From CAVUNY01 sp963768585 (lineage in GTDB: Bacteria; Chloroflexota; Anaerolineae; Anaerolineales; Anaerolineaceae), in the NCBI GenBank assembly GCA_963768585.1, contig CAVYIF010000020.1, forward strand, positions 294,405 through 358,404: 64,000 bases of DNA, given 5' to 3'. The notes beneath the pieces were generated by a model. The model was not told the origin of the DNA and searched no databases. It was given only the letters and a program-made list of their open reading frames with translations. The position numbers and the translations under genes were made by a program. Positions 36,122 through 44,681 of this stretch are shown here, in pieces (within the stretch, counting starts at the first letter, position 1; each line of letters starts with the position of its first letter).

Positions 36122-36526
36122 TCAGATATGTAAAAATGAGCTTATTCGCCTCAAATCCAATTCTTTCAGGATGATATCCTCTAATTTCGCCGGGGTCAGC
36201 TTATCCCTATCCAGGCAGTAGATAGCATCCGATTGAAACGCAGCCTCATCACCCTGCCAGTCGTCACCTCTGGCAAACAAAATGACGGGCAGTTCGATCC
36301 CTTTTTGTTCCATTTTCATGACAAATTGAGATCCTCTCATCATTTCCAGATCATCCTCCACCAGGGCCATAGCATAACTTTTCTTGTAAAGAGCCTGTTG
36401 GGCAGACTCAAAAGAGTTTGCCCAGTCCACACAAAATTTTGCGGATTTTAAGTGCGAAAACTGCTCTTGTATATAATCATAATCGTCTTTTTTTCCAGAG
36501 ACCAATAATATAGAAAATTGTTTCAA
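36122..36526 (-). CDS. Degenerate receiver-like protein
   Basis: A 134-residue protein with receiver-like pattern (FSILLVSGKKDDYDYI, ALVEDDLEMMRGSQF, PVILFARGDDW, DRDKL). The usual acidic pair after strand 1 is replaced by SGKK. The conserved Thr/Ser of strand 4 is Ala, and the phospho-acceptor position could be Glu or Asp depending on alignment. It is therefore probably a pseudo-receiver not controlled by ordinary phosphotransfer. TTG start at 36526 with AGAGG seven bases upstream. It follows the P-type ATPase on the same strand by 161 bp, so a role near that pump is possible but unproven. Confidence 0.7.
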   Translation of the reverse strand: MKQFSILLVSGKKDDYDYIQEQFSHLKSAKFCVDWANSFESAQQALYKKSYAMALVEDDLEMMRGSQFVMKMEQKGIELPVILFARGDDWQGDEAAFQSDAIYCLDRDKLTPAKLEDIILKELDLRRISSFLHI

Positions 36527-36634
36527 CGTATTACCTCTTTCCTCTTGTTAATCTAACTTACGGGACAATTTCCGGCAGCTGGTATGCGGCCTTCTGTCCT
36601 TTTTTGTGAAGAGTTTTATTCTCACCGCACTTAT

Positions 36635-36662
36635 CGGCCAGGAGCCAGAACGGGCCTGGCCG
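36635..36662 (-). other. Stable hairpin after the P-type ATPase gene
   Basis: Perfect 8-bp stem CGGCCAGG/CCTGGCCG with a 12-base loop, starting 26 bases after the ATPase stop. No T-tract follows, so it is more likely an mRNA 3' stabiliser or weak attenuator than a full terminator. Confidence 0.45.
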
Positions 36663-36687
36663 GTGATCAAAGGTGAAGTATGCCAAC

Positions 36688-39174
36688 TTATCCTCGCACG
36701 CGATCCAGGAAATGGAAAGCAGCCAGCTTGATTCGATCATTGACGAAGAACCAGAGCAAAGCATATCCCCACACCATAAGCGCCCATCCCCAACCGAGCG
36801 GGGTCATAAACAGTCCATACACCGCCATGAGGGTTGCCAGCATCTGTGTTACAACAACGGCTGCGATCAGAATTTTCGATGGACGATGTGACCAGAAAGG
36901 CCCGCGTGTACGGGTCAGGAATATGGTCAGGTGTCCGGCCACAGAAAGCTTCAGATAAATCAAGGTTTGGATGATAGCCCGATCGAGATGGAAAACCCTC
37001 TCGCCCAGGTAGAACAGGCCAAATGATGCGATCACACCGGCCGCGCCGAGTACAGCCGCAATCGTGAGCACCTGGCGCATGTTCCATTTTTCAGGCGAAC
37101 CCGAAGGAATTGCCCGGTCATAAGCGATCGAGAGGATTGCGCCATCATTTAACAGTGCCAGTAGAACGATCATTATCGCGGTGACCGGATAGAAATTAAA
37201 GGCCAGGATGGAAAGCGTCATAAATAACAGCACCCGAATCGTCTCAGCAATCCGGTAAGTTGCATAGCTGTTCATGCGCTGGAAGATTTTTCGGCTTTCC
37301 TTGATCGCATCGATAATCACTGAAAGGCCCGGGTTGAGCAGCACAATATCTGCAGCAGACCGGGCGGCATCTGTTGCCCCCGATACAGCGATGCCCACAT
37401 CCGCTTTTTTCAGCGCCGGAGCATCATTCACCCCATCGCCGGTCATCCCGACGATATGCCCCCGTTTTTGCAGCATCTCCACAATCCGGTATTTATGCTC
37501 TGGGAAAACCTGGGCGAAACCATTGGCCTGCTCGACCATCTCTGCCAGTTGCTCGGGATTCTTCCCGTTTTGATCATCCAGGAAATCGACATTTTGAATA
37601 TCTGTACCGATACCCAATTCGCGCGCAATCTCCTTTCCAATCACCCTCTGGTCGCCCGTGATCATCTTGACCTCGACGCCCAATTCCCGGGCCGCAGCAA
37701 TCGTTGTTTTCGAATCCTCGCGCGGTGGGTCATAAAGAGGAACGATTCCATCCAGGTGCCAGTTGATCTCATTGCCGGTCCCGCTGCCACTCGCGACTGC
37801 CAGTGACCGGTAACCTTTGGATGCAAATCCTTCGATCGCCTTCTCTGTATCCCCCGCCACCGTAGGATCAGGCCGGGCGAGATTCATGATCACTTGTGGT
37901 GCGCCTTTAGCCACCTGGAAGGTCTCTTCGCCCGTCCCTTTCACTAACGCTTCAGTTCGCTTATGAACTGGATCGAACGGCTGAAAGTGGAGCACACGAT
38001 ATGTGTCCAGACGGTCCGGATCCTTCAACCCGGCAATGATGGCCTGATCGATTGGATCGCCGTTTTCGTTGCGAGATGCCAGAGCGGCTTCCAGAATGAG
38101 GTCATCAGCCTTTTTCCCATCCGAGAGATAAGGCTCACCTAACACCAACTGGTTTTGGGTTAATGTGCCGGTTTTATCCGAACACAACACATCCATCCCG
38201 GCCAGTTCCTCGATCGCCGCGAGCCGGCTGACCACGGCATTTTTACGTGCAAGCAACTGGGCGCCCACAGCCATCGTGACCGACAATACTGTCGGCATCG
38301 CCACCGGAATTGCGGCCACCGTCAGCACCAGCACAAACTGCAGAGTCGTTGCCAGTTCGTCGCCGCGTTGCACGGCCACGATCAGAATAAACACAGCCAA
38401 AACGGCAGCCAGGATGATGAGAAAATTGCCAATTTTGAGCACTGCCTTTTGGAAATGGCTGGTGATGTGGGTTGTTTCCACCAGGCGGGCGGTTTTCCCA
38501 AAAAACGTGTTCTTTCCGGTGCCGGTAACCAGCGCATCAATTTCACCCTGTTTTACAATGGACCCGGAATATACAGTATCCTGCGGGCCGTGGGTCACCG
38601 GCAGCGATTCTCCGGTTAATGCAGATTGGTCGACCTGGATCGGATCGCCCACCAGTAATTTCGCATCTGCAGGGACAATATCGCCCAGACGAAGGCGGAT
38701 AGTATCTTTCGGCACCAACTCGCGCGCCGCGACCGTGGTCCACACGTTATCCCGCTTCACCCGGGCGCGCACGGCCAGGTTCTTCTTTAAAGCCGCAATG
38801 GTATTCCCGGCTTTATATTCTTCCCAAAATCCAACGATGGCATTTACCACCAACAAAACAAGAATCACAGCCAGATCTTCCCAGTGTTTGACCAGCGCGG
38901 AAAGAATAGCTGCGATTTCAATCATCCAGGGAATGGGACCCCAGAAATAGGTGAAAAATTTTAGAAATGGATTTTGTCTCGTTTCTGAAATTTCATTATA
39001 ACCGTATCGTTTTCGTTGGCTGTCTACTTCAGAACTGGTAAGGCCTTCAGCAGCAGCTTCAAACGGATCGTCAGTTTCCCCCTTTTCCTGCCGTTCTTCT
39101 TGATTGTTGACGGTAAGTTCAGCCTGTTTTACGTTTGTGTTATTTCCTGGCTGAACAGATTGCATTACAGACAT
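36688..39174 (-). CDS. P-type ATPase, plasma-membrane proton pump (P3A) type
   Basis: An ATP-driven cation pump of 828 residues. An N-terminal acidic tail and cation-ATPase N-domain (AAEGLTSSEVDSQRKRYG) precede the membrane core. The actuator has LTGESLPVT. The phosphorylated Asp is in CSDKTGTLTQN near residue 330, the hinge is MTGDGVNDAPALKKADVGIA, and DPPR is present. YRIAETIRVLLFMTL and LNDGAILSIAYDRA match fungal/plant H+-ATPases, so proton export is the best guess. The ATG at 39174 has GGGGAGG about ten bases upstream; an upstream in-frame start would lie in the leader. It has its own strong promoter about 240 bases upstream. Confidence 0.92.
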   Translation of the reverse strand: MSVMQSVQPGNNTNVKQAELTVNNQEERQEKGETDDPFEAAAEGLTSSEVDSQRKRYGYNEISETRQNPFLKFFTYFWGPIPWMIEIAAILSALVKHWEDLAVILVLLVVNAIVGFWEEYKAGNTIAALKKNLAVRARVKRDNVWTTVAARELVPKDTIRLRLGDIVPADAKLLVGDPIQVDQSALTGESLPVTHGPQDTVYSGSIVKQGEIDALVTGTGKNTFFGKTARLVETTHITSHFQKAVLKIGNFLIILAAVLAVFILIVAVQRGDELATTLQFVLVLTVAAIPVAMPTVLSVTMAVGAQLLARKNAVVSRLAAIEELAGMDVLCSDKTGTLTQNQLVLGEPYLSDGKKADDLILEAALASRNENGDPIDQAIIAGLKDPDRLDTYRVLHFQPFDPVHKRTEALVKGTGEETFQVAKGAPQVIMNLARPDPTVAGDTEKAIEGFASKGYRSLAVASGSGTGNEINWHLDGIVPLYDPPREDSKTTIAAARELGVEVKMITGDQRVIGKEIARELGIGTDIQNVDFLDDQNGKNPEQLAEMVEQANGFAQVFPEHKYRIVEMLQKRGHIVGMTGDGVNDAPALKKADVGIAVSGATDAARSAADIVLLNPGLSVIIDAIKESRKIFQRMNSYATYRIAETIRVLLFMTLSILAFNFYPVTAIMIVLLALLNDGAILSIAYDRAIPSGSPEKWNMRQVLTIAAVLGAAGVIASFGLFYLGERVFHLDRAIIQTLIYLKLSVAGHLTIFLTRTRGPFWSHRPSKILIAAVVVTQMLATLMAVYGLFMTPLGWGWALMVWGYALLWFFVNDRIKLAAFHFLDRVRG

Positions 39175-39376
39175 GATTGTTGTTCCTCCCCAAAATAAAA
39201 GGACCCATCGAAATTCCTGATTTCTTGGATCCGGGATTTCACATACCTTTTGATAAAGGTACATTAAGTTTTTCAGCAGAAGATGGATGGTTCTCTATGT
39301 CGGGGAATCGTCCAAGCTAGAACTTACAAAAATAAATTTACGCGTCCAATACCCTCCCATGTTTCTTGAGTTTCAC

Positions 39377-39406
39377 TCTGACTGGGTGTTTCAGACCCTT
39401 GTCAGA
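39377..39406 (-). promoter_or_regulatory. Hairpin at the start of the P-type ATPase leader
   Basis: Minus-strand stem TCTGAC/GTCAGA (39401-39406 with 39377-39382) enclosing a second stem GGGT/ACCC. It begins within a few bases of the expected transcription start. A second perfect hairpin, TACCTTT/AAAGGTA with a 4-base loop, lies at 39244-39261. Both are in the roughly 235-base untranslated leader; no named riboswitch was recognised. Confidence 0.45.
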
Positions 39407-39415
39407 CAACTTCGC

Positions 39416-39445
39416 ATTATAAATCCAAAACGTTTTTGGTGTCAA
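39416..39445 (-). promoter_or_regulatory. Sigma-70-type promoter of the P-type ATPase, with embedded dyad
   Basis: On the minus strand TTGACA (39440-39445) and TATAAT (39416-39421) stand 18 bp apart, both perfect to consensus. The spacer contains the dyad CCAAAA-ACG-TTTTGG, placed as a repressor or activator site would be. This is the best promoter in the window. The remaining gap (39446-39595) up to the transporter gene is AT-rich with no gene seen. Confidence 0.75.
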
Positions 39446-39595
39446 GAGGTTGTTTGATGATTCTTATAAAGATTATACAGAACGGAAGCGATTATTTGGC
39501 CTTAGAGACCTGGTTTTCCTCTTCTGGTTTGGGCAAGCCAATTCAAGATTTAATAAATTATTTTTACCAAAAATTTCTTAAGTTAAAAATCTTTT

Positions 39596-40582
39596 TCAGG
39601 CAAAATGACAGGCCACAAAATGTCCCGGCCTCAATTCGCGCCATTCTGGGACAACTTCGGCACATACACCCTGGGCAATAGGGCAGCGGGTCCGGAAGCG
39701 GCAGCCAGAAGGTGGATTGATTGGGGAAGGAACCTCACCCTTGAGAATAATTCGTTGCCTTTTTTCCTCGATCCTTGGGTCAGGGATTGGCACGGAAGAG
39801 AGGAGTGCCTGCGTATAGGGGTGCAGCGGGTTATTATACAGTTCGGAGCTTGGGCCAAGTTCAACAATTATTCCCAGGTACATCACTGCCACCCGGTCGC
39901 ACATATACCGCACCATTGAAAGGTCGTGTGCGATGAAAATATAAGTCAGGTTGAGCTTCTTTTGCAGCTCCACCAGCAGGTTGACCACCTGAGCCTGGAT
40001 GGATACATCCAGCGCTGAGATTGGCTCATCACAGACCACCAGTTCTGGACGGAGCGCCAGTGCGCGCGCCACCCCAATTCGCTGTCGTTGCCCACCCGAA
40101 AACTCATGTGGGTAGCGGTTTGTGTAGGATGGGTTCAGCTTGACCATGTTGAGCAGGTAGCGCACCTCTTCTTCTACATCTTCCCAATTCTTGTGTTGTT
40201 TGTAGACCAGCAGCGGGTCACCCACAATCTCACCAACCGTCAATCGTGGGTTGAGGCTGGCATAGGGATCCTGAAAAATCATCTGCATTTTGCGGCGCAT
40301 CTGGCGCAAGGCGCGGGAGTCCAGCTTCACCAGGTCGACGCCTTCCAGGTAAACAGCGCCAGCAGTGGGCCGGTAGAGCTGCAAGATGGTGCGCCCGGTG
40401 GTCGATTTTCCGCAGCCCAATTCTCCAACCAGGCCAAACGTTTCACCCTTGTACAGATTGAAAGAGACATGATCGACTGCATGGATCTGTTCGATCTTTC
40501 TTCGAAAAAATCCGCCGCTGGATACCGGGAAGTACTTCACCAGGTTTTCAACGCGCAGCAACACGGGATTATCTGTTTCCAT
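39596..40582 (-). CDS. Opp/Dpp-type ABC transporter ATPase, OppF-like
   Basis: Second ATPase of the oligopeptide/oligosaccharide importer, 328 residues, cytoplasmic. Walker A reads GELGCGKSTTG (usually GESGCGKS), signature FSGGQRQRIG, Walker B VVCDEPISALD. The C-terminal oligo_HPY extension ends in a Cys-rich CRFRTRCPIAQGVC motif, which in relatives binds an iron-sulfur cluster. Overlaps the preceding ATPase gene by 14 bp. Last gene of the operon; no T-tailed hairpin is visible after it. Confidence 0.92.
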   Translation of the reverse strand: METDNPVLLRVENLVKYFPVSSGGFFRRKIEQIHAVDHVSFNLYKGETFGLVGELGCGKSTTGRTILQLYRPTAGAVYLEGVDLVKLDSRALRQMRRKMQMIFQDPYASLNPRLTVGEIVGDPLLVYKQHKNWEDVEEEVRYLLNMVKLNPSYTNRYPHEFSGGQRQRIGVARALALRPELVVCDEPISALDVSIQAQVVNLLVELQKKLNLTYIFIAHDLSMVRYMCDRVAVMYLGIIVELGPSSELYNNPLHPYTQALLSSVPIPDPRIEEKRQRIILKGEVPSPINPPSGCRFRTRCPIAQGVCAEVVPEWRELRPGHFVACHFA

Positions 40583-41570
40583 AGACGTCCTTCCCTACCT
40601 GCGGCTTCACCCAGCAAGCAACCTTGTGCCCCCCCTCAAGTGTTTCCAACGGCGGGTTTTCTTGACGGCAGCGTTCGATGGCGTAAGTACAGCGCGGCGC
40701 AAAGGGACAGTAGTTGGGTTTCGCAAACAGCACCGGCGGCATCCCATCGATTGATGAAAGCTCCTTACGCTCCTCCATATCCACCCGCGGAAGGCTGCCC
40801 AGCAGTCCAATGGTATAGGGATGGCGCGGATTTTCATAAAGTTCATAAATCGGGGCTTCTTCGATGAATAAGCCACCATACATAACGAAAACGCGCTGCG
40901 CCAGCCCGGCAATAATGCCCAAATCGTGTGTGATCCAGATAATTGCCATGCCAAATTCGTCACGCAAATGTTTGACCAGCTCGACGATTTGGGCCTGAAT
41001 GGTCACATCGAGTGAAGTGGTCGGCTCATCCGCGATAAGGATCTGGGGACGGCAGGCCAGCGCCATGGCGATCATCGCACGCTGGCGCATCCCACCCGAA
41101 AACTGATGGGGATAATCATTCAAGCGTTCTTTGGGGTTTGGGATTCCAACCAGATCCAGCAGTTCTGCGGCGCGTACCCGAGCCCGGGACTCAGACATAC
41201 CCAAATGCTCTACCATCCCTTCGGTGATCTGTCGTCCAATGGTCAGAACACCGTTAAAGGATGTCATCGGGTCCTGAAAAACCATGCTGATCTGCGCCCC
41301 GCGCACATGGCGAATCTCTTCCTCACTAATGTGCAGTAAATCTTTGCCATGGAATATGGCAGAACCGGCGGCGATCTTCCCTGGTGGTGATTCGATCAAG
41401 CGCAGCACGCTAAGCATGGTAACACTCTTACCGCTGCCGCTCTCGCCGACCAGGCCGATCGTTTCACCATTCTGCAGGGCGAACGATATCCCGTTGACGG
41501 CATGGACTATCCCTTCCGGGGTTTTAAATTGTGTTTCCAACCCATTCACTTCCAGGAGTTTCTCTTGCAT
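40569..41570 (-). CDS. Opp/Dpp-type ABC transporter ATPase, OppD-like
   Basis: First ATPase of the importer, 333 residues. Walker A GESGSGKSVTML, signature FSGGMRQRAM, Walker B ILIADEPTTSLD, and C-terminal CPFAPRCTYAIERC. It pairs with the OppF-like protein as a heterodimer under the two permeases. The ATG at 41570 (MQEKLLEVNGL) opens the conserved domain; the frame continues further upstream, but that extension runs through a hairpin and has no family similarity. It follows the binding-protein gene by 137 bp. Confidence 0.9.
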   Translation of the reverse strand: MQEKLLEVNGLETQFKTPEGIVHAVNGISFALQNGETIGLVGESGSGKSVTMLSVLRLIESPPGKIAAGSAIFHGKDLLHISEEEIRHVRGAQISMVFQDPMTSFNGVLTIGRQITEGMVEHLGMSESRARVRAAELLDLVGIPNPKERLNDYPHQFSGGMRQRAMIAMALACRPQILIADEPTTSLDVTIQAQIVELVKHLRDEFGMAIIWITHDLGIIAGLAQRVFVMYGGLFIEEAPIYELYENPRHPYTIGLLGSLPRVDMEERKELSSIDGMPPVLFAKPNYCPFAPRCTYAIERCRQENPPLETLEGGHKVACWVKPQVGKDVYGNR

Positions 41571-41657
41571 ATTAAGTCTGCTTTGTTCCTCATAAGAATG
41601 GCGTACAGGGAATATAAATAGGAAATCCTTGCCTGCGTTCCAGATGATTTCATAAGA

Positions 41658-41695
41658 TCCTCTGGCCCCTCCCCAGGTGGAAAGGAGCCAGAGGA
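41658..41695 (-). promoter_or_regulatory. Strong intercistronic hairpin between oppA-like and oppD-like genes
   Basis: A 9-bp perfect stem (41658-41666 with 41687-41695), extended by three more pairs past one mismatch. It lies 12 bases downstream of the binding-protein stop. It lacks a long T-tract. Such structures usually raise binding-protein mRNA over the downstream ATPases by stabilising the 3' end or partly terminating. Confidence 0.6.
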
Positions 41696-41707
41696 CAATC
41701 AAAAATT

Positions 41708-43582
41708 TTACATGTGCCGGTCAGAGGGCGCGTCCTTCGAGATGTATACAGTGGACATTAATACGCCAATATCTTCCAGACCAGGCCAGTGCCAGGCGGC
41801 AACGCCAGTCTTATCGGGTTGCAGTTCCTCACCCACCAGGTAAGGCCGGTAAATATTACCCGGCGTAACATGGTAAATGAAGACTCCACCAACATCATCT
41901 ACCAGGATCTTTTCAGCATCCTTGAATTCTTGATCCCGTTTTGCTTGATCACCAATCAGCGAGGTTGCATCCTTGACAAGCTGATCGAACTTTGGGTTGC
42001 TCCAGTCATGGCGACCGCCGGTCACCCAAATGCCGAGCATGTTCGATGGATCCAGATAATCAAAGCCGTAGGAGATGTAATAGAACGGCAGCTTGTGCGC
42101 GTTCAAACTATCATTGAAGAGCTTCGTCTCTTTATTGGACACCGAGACCTGGATATTCAAATTCTGGCTCAGCATGGCCGCGATGGCCTCCGCAATGGAC
42201 TGGTTGAACTGCAATTCCTGCCGCAGCCACATCTCCTGCGCCGGGAAGCCCTGTCCATTCGGGTAACCCGCATCAGCCAGCAGTTTTTGGGCCGCTGTCA
42301 CATCGAATATGTTAACGTTCTCGTTCTTCAGTATATTCGAAGTAGAGTCCGGGAAACCGGGCATGAGGAAGGAATAAGCAGGGATACCCTGCCGCCCCAC
42401 GATGTTTTTGATGATCGAGTCGCGGTCGATCGCCTTGGCAAACGCCTCGCGCACTTTGAGATCGCTGAAGGGCTTTGCCGAGGTCTCAAACCCCAGGTAA
42501 TACGTGCGGAAATCGCCGAAGCCGGGGTGATACTGGCTGTTTAGCGTCGCATCGTTGGAAATGGTGGTGATATCGGCGGGCGAGAAGGTGTCTGCCTCAT
42601 CGATTTCGTTGTTCTGATATGCGTTAAACTCCGTTGACGTATCCCCAAAAATGAGGATCAAGTTTTCCAGGTAGGGTTGTAGCTTGCCGGTGTAAGCCGT
42701 GTTAGGCTCGAACACCATCTGCTTGCCCTTCGTCCATTCTTTCAACTTCCAGGGGCTGGAGGAAACTGATGTGGCGGGATCGGTATTGTACAGTTCGCCG
42801 CTCTTTTCGAAGGCTGCTTTGCTCAAGGGGCGGGCATACAAAGCCTTGGATGGGAAATAGGGCGAAGGGACATTCGTCATGAACTGGAGGGTTGTGGCAT
42901 CGACAGCCTTGACCCCAATTTCGGTGGTAGCAACTTTACCGCTGACGGCATCGCTAAAATTCACGATATCGCTCCAGAACCAGGCGAAATCCCAGGCGTG
43001 ATTCGGGTCCGCCTGATACTGGAAGGTGAAGACGTAGTCATCCGCGGTGAGTGGCGTACCATCACTCCATGTGACCGCCGGGTCGAGGTGGAAGGTCCAG
43101 GTCTTGCCGTCGGGTGAAACCTCGTAACTGGTCGCGCCATTGGGAACGATCGCAAAGTTTTTATTGATGCGCACCAGGGTCGTCGCAAGGATATCGCAGT
43201 AGGCAGGGCTGGTGCGTTTATATACCGTAACCGGGAAATCAAGCGCGGTACCTTCTATGGCGAGAATGCGGATAAACTGCTGCTCGAGAGCGGCGGCATC
43301 TTCCGGCATTGTCACGCCCCAGGCGTTCTTGACGCCGCCCGTGGCGGCTGCGGTCGCGGTTGCGGCGGGCGTAGCAGTGGCAGCCGCGGCTGCGGGAGTA
43401 TTGGTCACTGAGGCGGTCGTTGGCGCTGGCGTATAGGTAGCCGGGGGCGGAAGCGGCGTTGATGTGCTCGGAGCAGCAGTAGGTGTTGATGCTGATGGAG
43501 CACAGGCGGTAATAATCGTCCCTACGGCGGCGATCGAGCTAAGTTTCAGAAAACTACGGCGGGACAACTTTCTCTTTTCCAT
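41708..43582 (-). CDS. Opp/Dpp-type extracellular substrate-binding lipoprotein (SBP family 5)
   Basis: Solute-binding protein of 624 residues. The signal contains a twin-arginine motif (SRRSFLK) and ends in the lipobox ITAC, so Tat export and lipid anchoring are likely. A Thr/Pro/Ala linker (about 30-85) separates the anchor from the family-5 fold (YEVSPDGKTWTFHLDP, VTWSDGTPLTADDYVF, KVREAFAKAIDRDSII). Family-5 proteins bind peptides, but in Thermotoga and other saccharolytic bacteria they bind oligosaccharides such as mannosides. The neighbouring GH38 operon points to sugar. It sits between permease and ATPase genes and is flanked by hairpins on both sides. Confidence 0.92.
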   Translation of the reverse strand: MEKRKLSRRSFLKLSSIAAVGTIITACAPSASTPTAAPSTSTPLPPPATYTPAPTTASVTNTPAAAAATATPAATATAAATGGVKNAWGVTMPEDAAALEQQFIRILAIEGTALDFPVTVYKRTSPAYCDILATTLVRINKNFAIVPNGATSYEVSPDGKTWTFHLDPAVTWSDGTPLTADDYVFTFQYQADPNHAWDFAWFWSDIVNFSDAVSGKVATTEIGVKAVDATTLQFMTNVPSPYFPSKALYARPLSKAAFEKSGELYNTDPATSVSSSPWKLKEWTKGKQMVFEPNTAYTGKLQPYLENLILIFGDTSTEFNAYQNNEIDEADTFSPADITTISNDATLNSQYHPGFGDFRTYYLGFETSAKPFSDLKVREAFAKAIDRDSIIKNIVGRQGIPAYSFLMPGFPDSTSNILKNENVNIFDVTAAQKLLADAGYPNGQGFPAQEMWLRQELQFNQSIAEAIAAMLSQNLNIQVSVSNKETKLFNDSLNAHKLPFYYISYGFDYLDPSNMLGIWVTGGRHDWSNPKFDQLVKDATSLIGDQAKRDQEFKDAEKILVDDVGGVFIYHVTPGNIYRPYLVGEELQPDKTGVAAWHWPGLEDIGVLMSTVYISKDAPSDRHM

Positions 43583-43664
43583 TTAAATCTCCTTGTATCT
43601 TTTACACTTTCAAAAATCATAGCCATTTATAGTGAGTTTAAACTGACGACAACAATACGAAATC

Positions 43665-43682
43665 GTAAAGGTCTCTCTTTAC
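43665..43682 (-). promoter_or_regulatory. Small hairpin upstream of the binding-protein gene
   Basis: Perfect 6-bp stem GTAAAG/CTTTAC with a 6-base loop in the 205-bp gap between the OppC-like and binding-protein genes. The same gap carries an extended ribosome-binding sequence (AAAGGAGGTGAT on the minus strand, 43762-43773) with no start codon at a proper distance. Confidence 0.35.
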
Positions 43683-43787
43683 TTGAGGATGATGTTTTTT
43701 GCTTTTACCATCCCCGACCTGGTAAGGTTGGAACTTGAATGGGTGGATTGGATGGGTATGCATCACCTCCTTTATCTCCTTGGTTCA

Positions 43788-44681
43788 TTATTGATTGTAC
43801 ATAGTCGGGTCCAACGCATCGCGCAGCCCATCACCGACGAAGTTGAACCCGAGCATCGCCAGGGCAATCGTCAGCGTGGGAAACAACCCCATGTACCAGT
43901 AAACGCTGATATACCCCAGGCTGTCACTGACCATTTTGCCCCAGCTTGGGATCGGATCATTGATGCCAACTCCCAGATAGCTGAGGCCCGCTTCGGCGAA
44001 GATCGCGCTGGGAATGCCCAGCGCCAGCATGATGACCAACGGCGGTAAGGCGTGGGGCAGCAGGTGGCGCACAATTACCCACCAATCGTCTGAACCGTAA
44101 GAACGCGCGGCAACCACAAATTCGCGTTCACGCAGTGCAATCAGTTCGCTGCGCGTCAAACGGCACACATCGATCCAACTTGTGATGCCAATTGCCAGGA
44201 TGATGTTGAACATCCCGGTCCCCAAAATGCTCATCAAGAAGATGGCAAAGAGGAACCCGGGGAAAGCCGTCATAATTTCGAGCAGGCGCGTCACGACAAA
44301 GTCTACCCAACCACCGCGCAGTCCTGCCAGCGCACCCAACGGAATGCCAATGGCAAAGGCAATAAACTGTACCGAAAAACCTACCGTCAATGAGGTGCGT
44401 GCACCATAAATCAACCGGCTGAGAATATCCCGACCGATGGGGTCGGTTCCCATCAGATGGCGCCAGCTGGGGAACTGCGAGTTTTCTGCCAGATTCGACT
44501 GATAATAGGGGTAGGGCGCCAGGAAATTGGCAAAAACGGCACAGATGATCAGAATGGCCACGATCACCAATCCGGTAATTGCCAGGCGGTTGCGAGAAAA
44601 ACTGCGCACTGCATCCAGCCACATCGTGCGCTGTGATGAAGGCTTAGCCTGAGTTTGAGATAATGCAGGCACGTCGTTCAT
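43788..44681 (-). CDS. Opp/Dpp-type ABC permease, OppC-like
   Basis: Membrane subunit of the importer, 297 residues with six predicted helices after an N-terminal OppC_N-type segment (RNRLAITGLVIVAILIICAVF). The ATPase-coupling EAA region is LTRSELIALREREFVVAARS. Its ATG overlaps the stop of the OppB-like gene by four bases. It forms the channel heterodimer with that protein. Confidence 0.92.
   Translation of the reverse strand: MNDVPALSQTQAKPSSQRTMWLDAVRSFSRNRLAITGLVIVAILIICAVFANFLAPYPYYQSNLAENSQFPSWRHLMGTDPIGRDILSRLIYGARTSLTVGFSVQFIAFAIGIPLGALAGLRGGWVDFVVTRLLEIMTAFPGFLFAIFLMSILGTGMFNIILAIGITSWIDVCRLTRSELIALREREFVVAARSYGSDDWWVIVRHLLPHALPPLVIMLALGIPSAIFAEAGLSYLGVGINDPIPSWGKMVSDSLGYISVYWYMGLFPTLTIALAMLGFNFVGDGLRDALDPTMYNQ

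Noticed and set aside
38165..38950. Open frame of 261 residues antisense to the P-type ATPase
   Set aside because: Lies opposite the phosphorylation and actuator domains; low-complexity Thr/Ser/Ala product without ribosome site.
40088..40867. Open frame of 259 residues antisense to both Opp ATPase genes
   Set aside because: Spans two real overlapping genes in reverse; no start signal.
43638..43763. 41-residue frame after the extended ribosome site in the Opp operon
   Set aside because: The ATG is only two bases from GGAGG+TG, too close for initiation, and the His/Pro-rich product resembles nothing known; kept only as an observation about the ribosome site.
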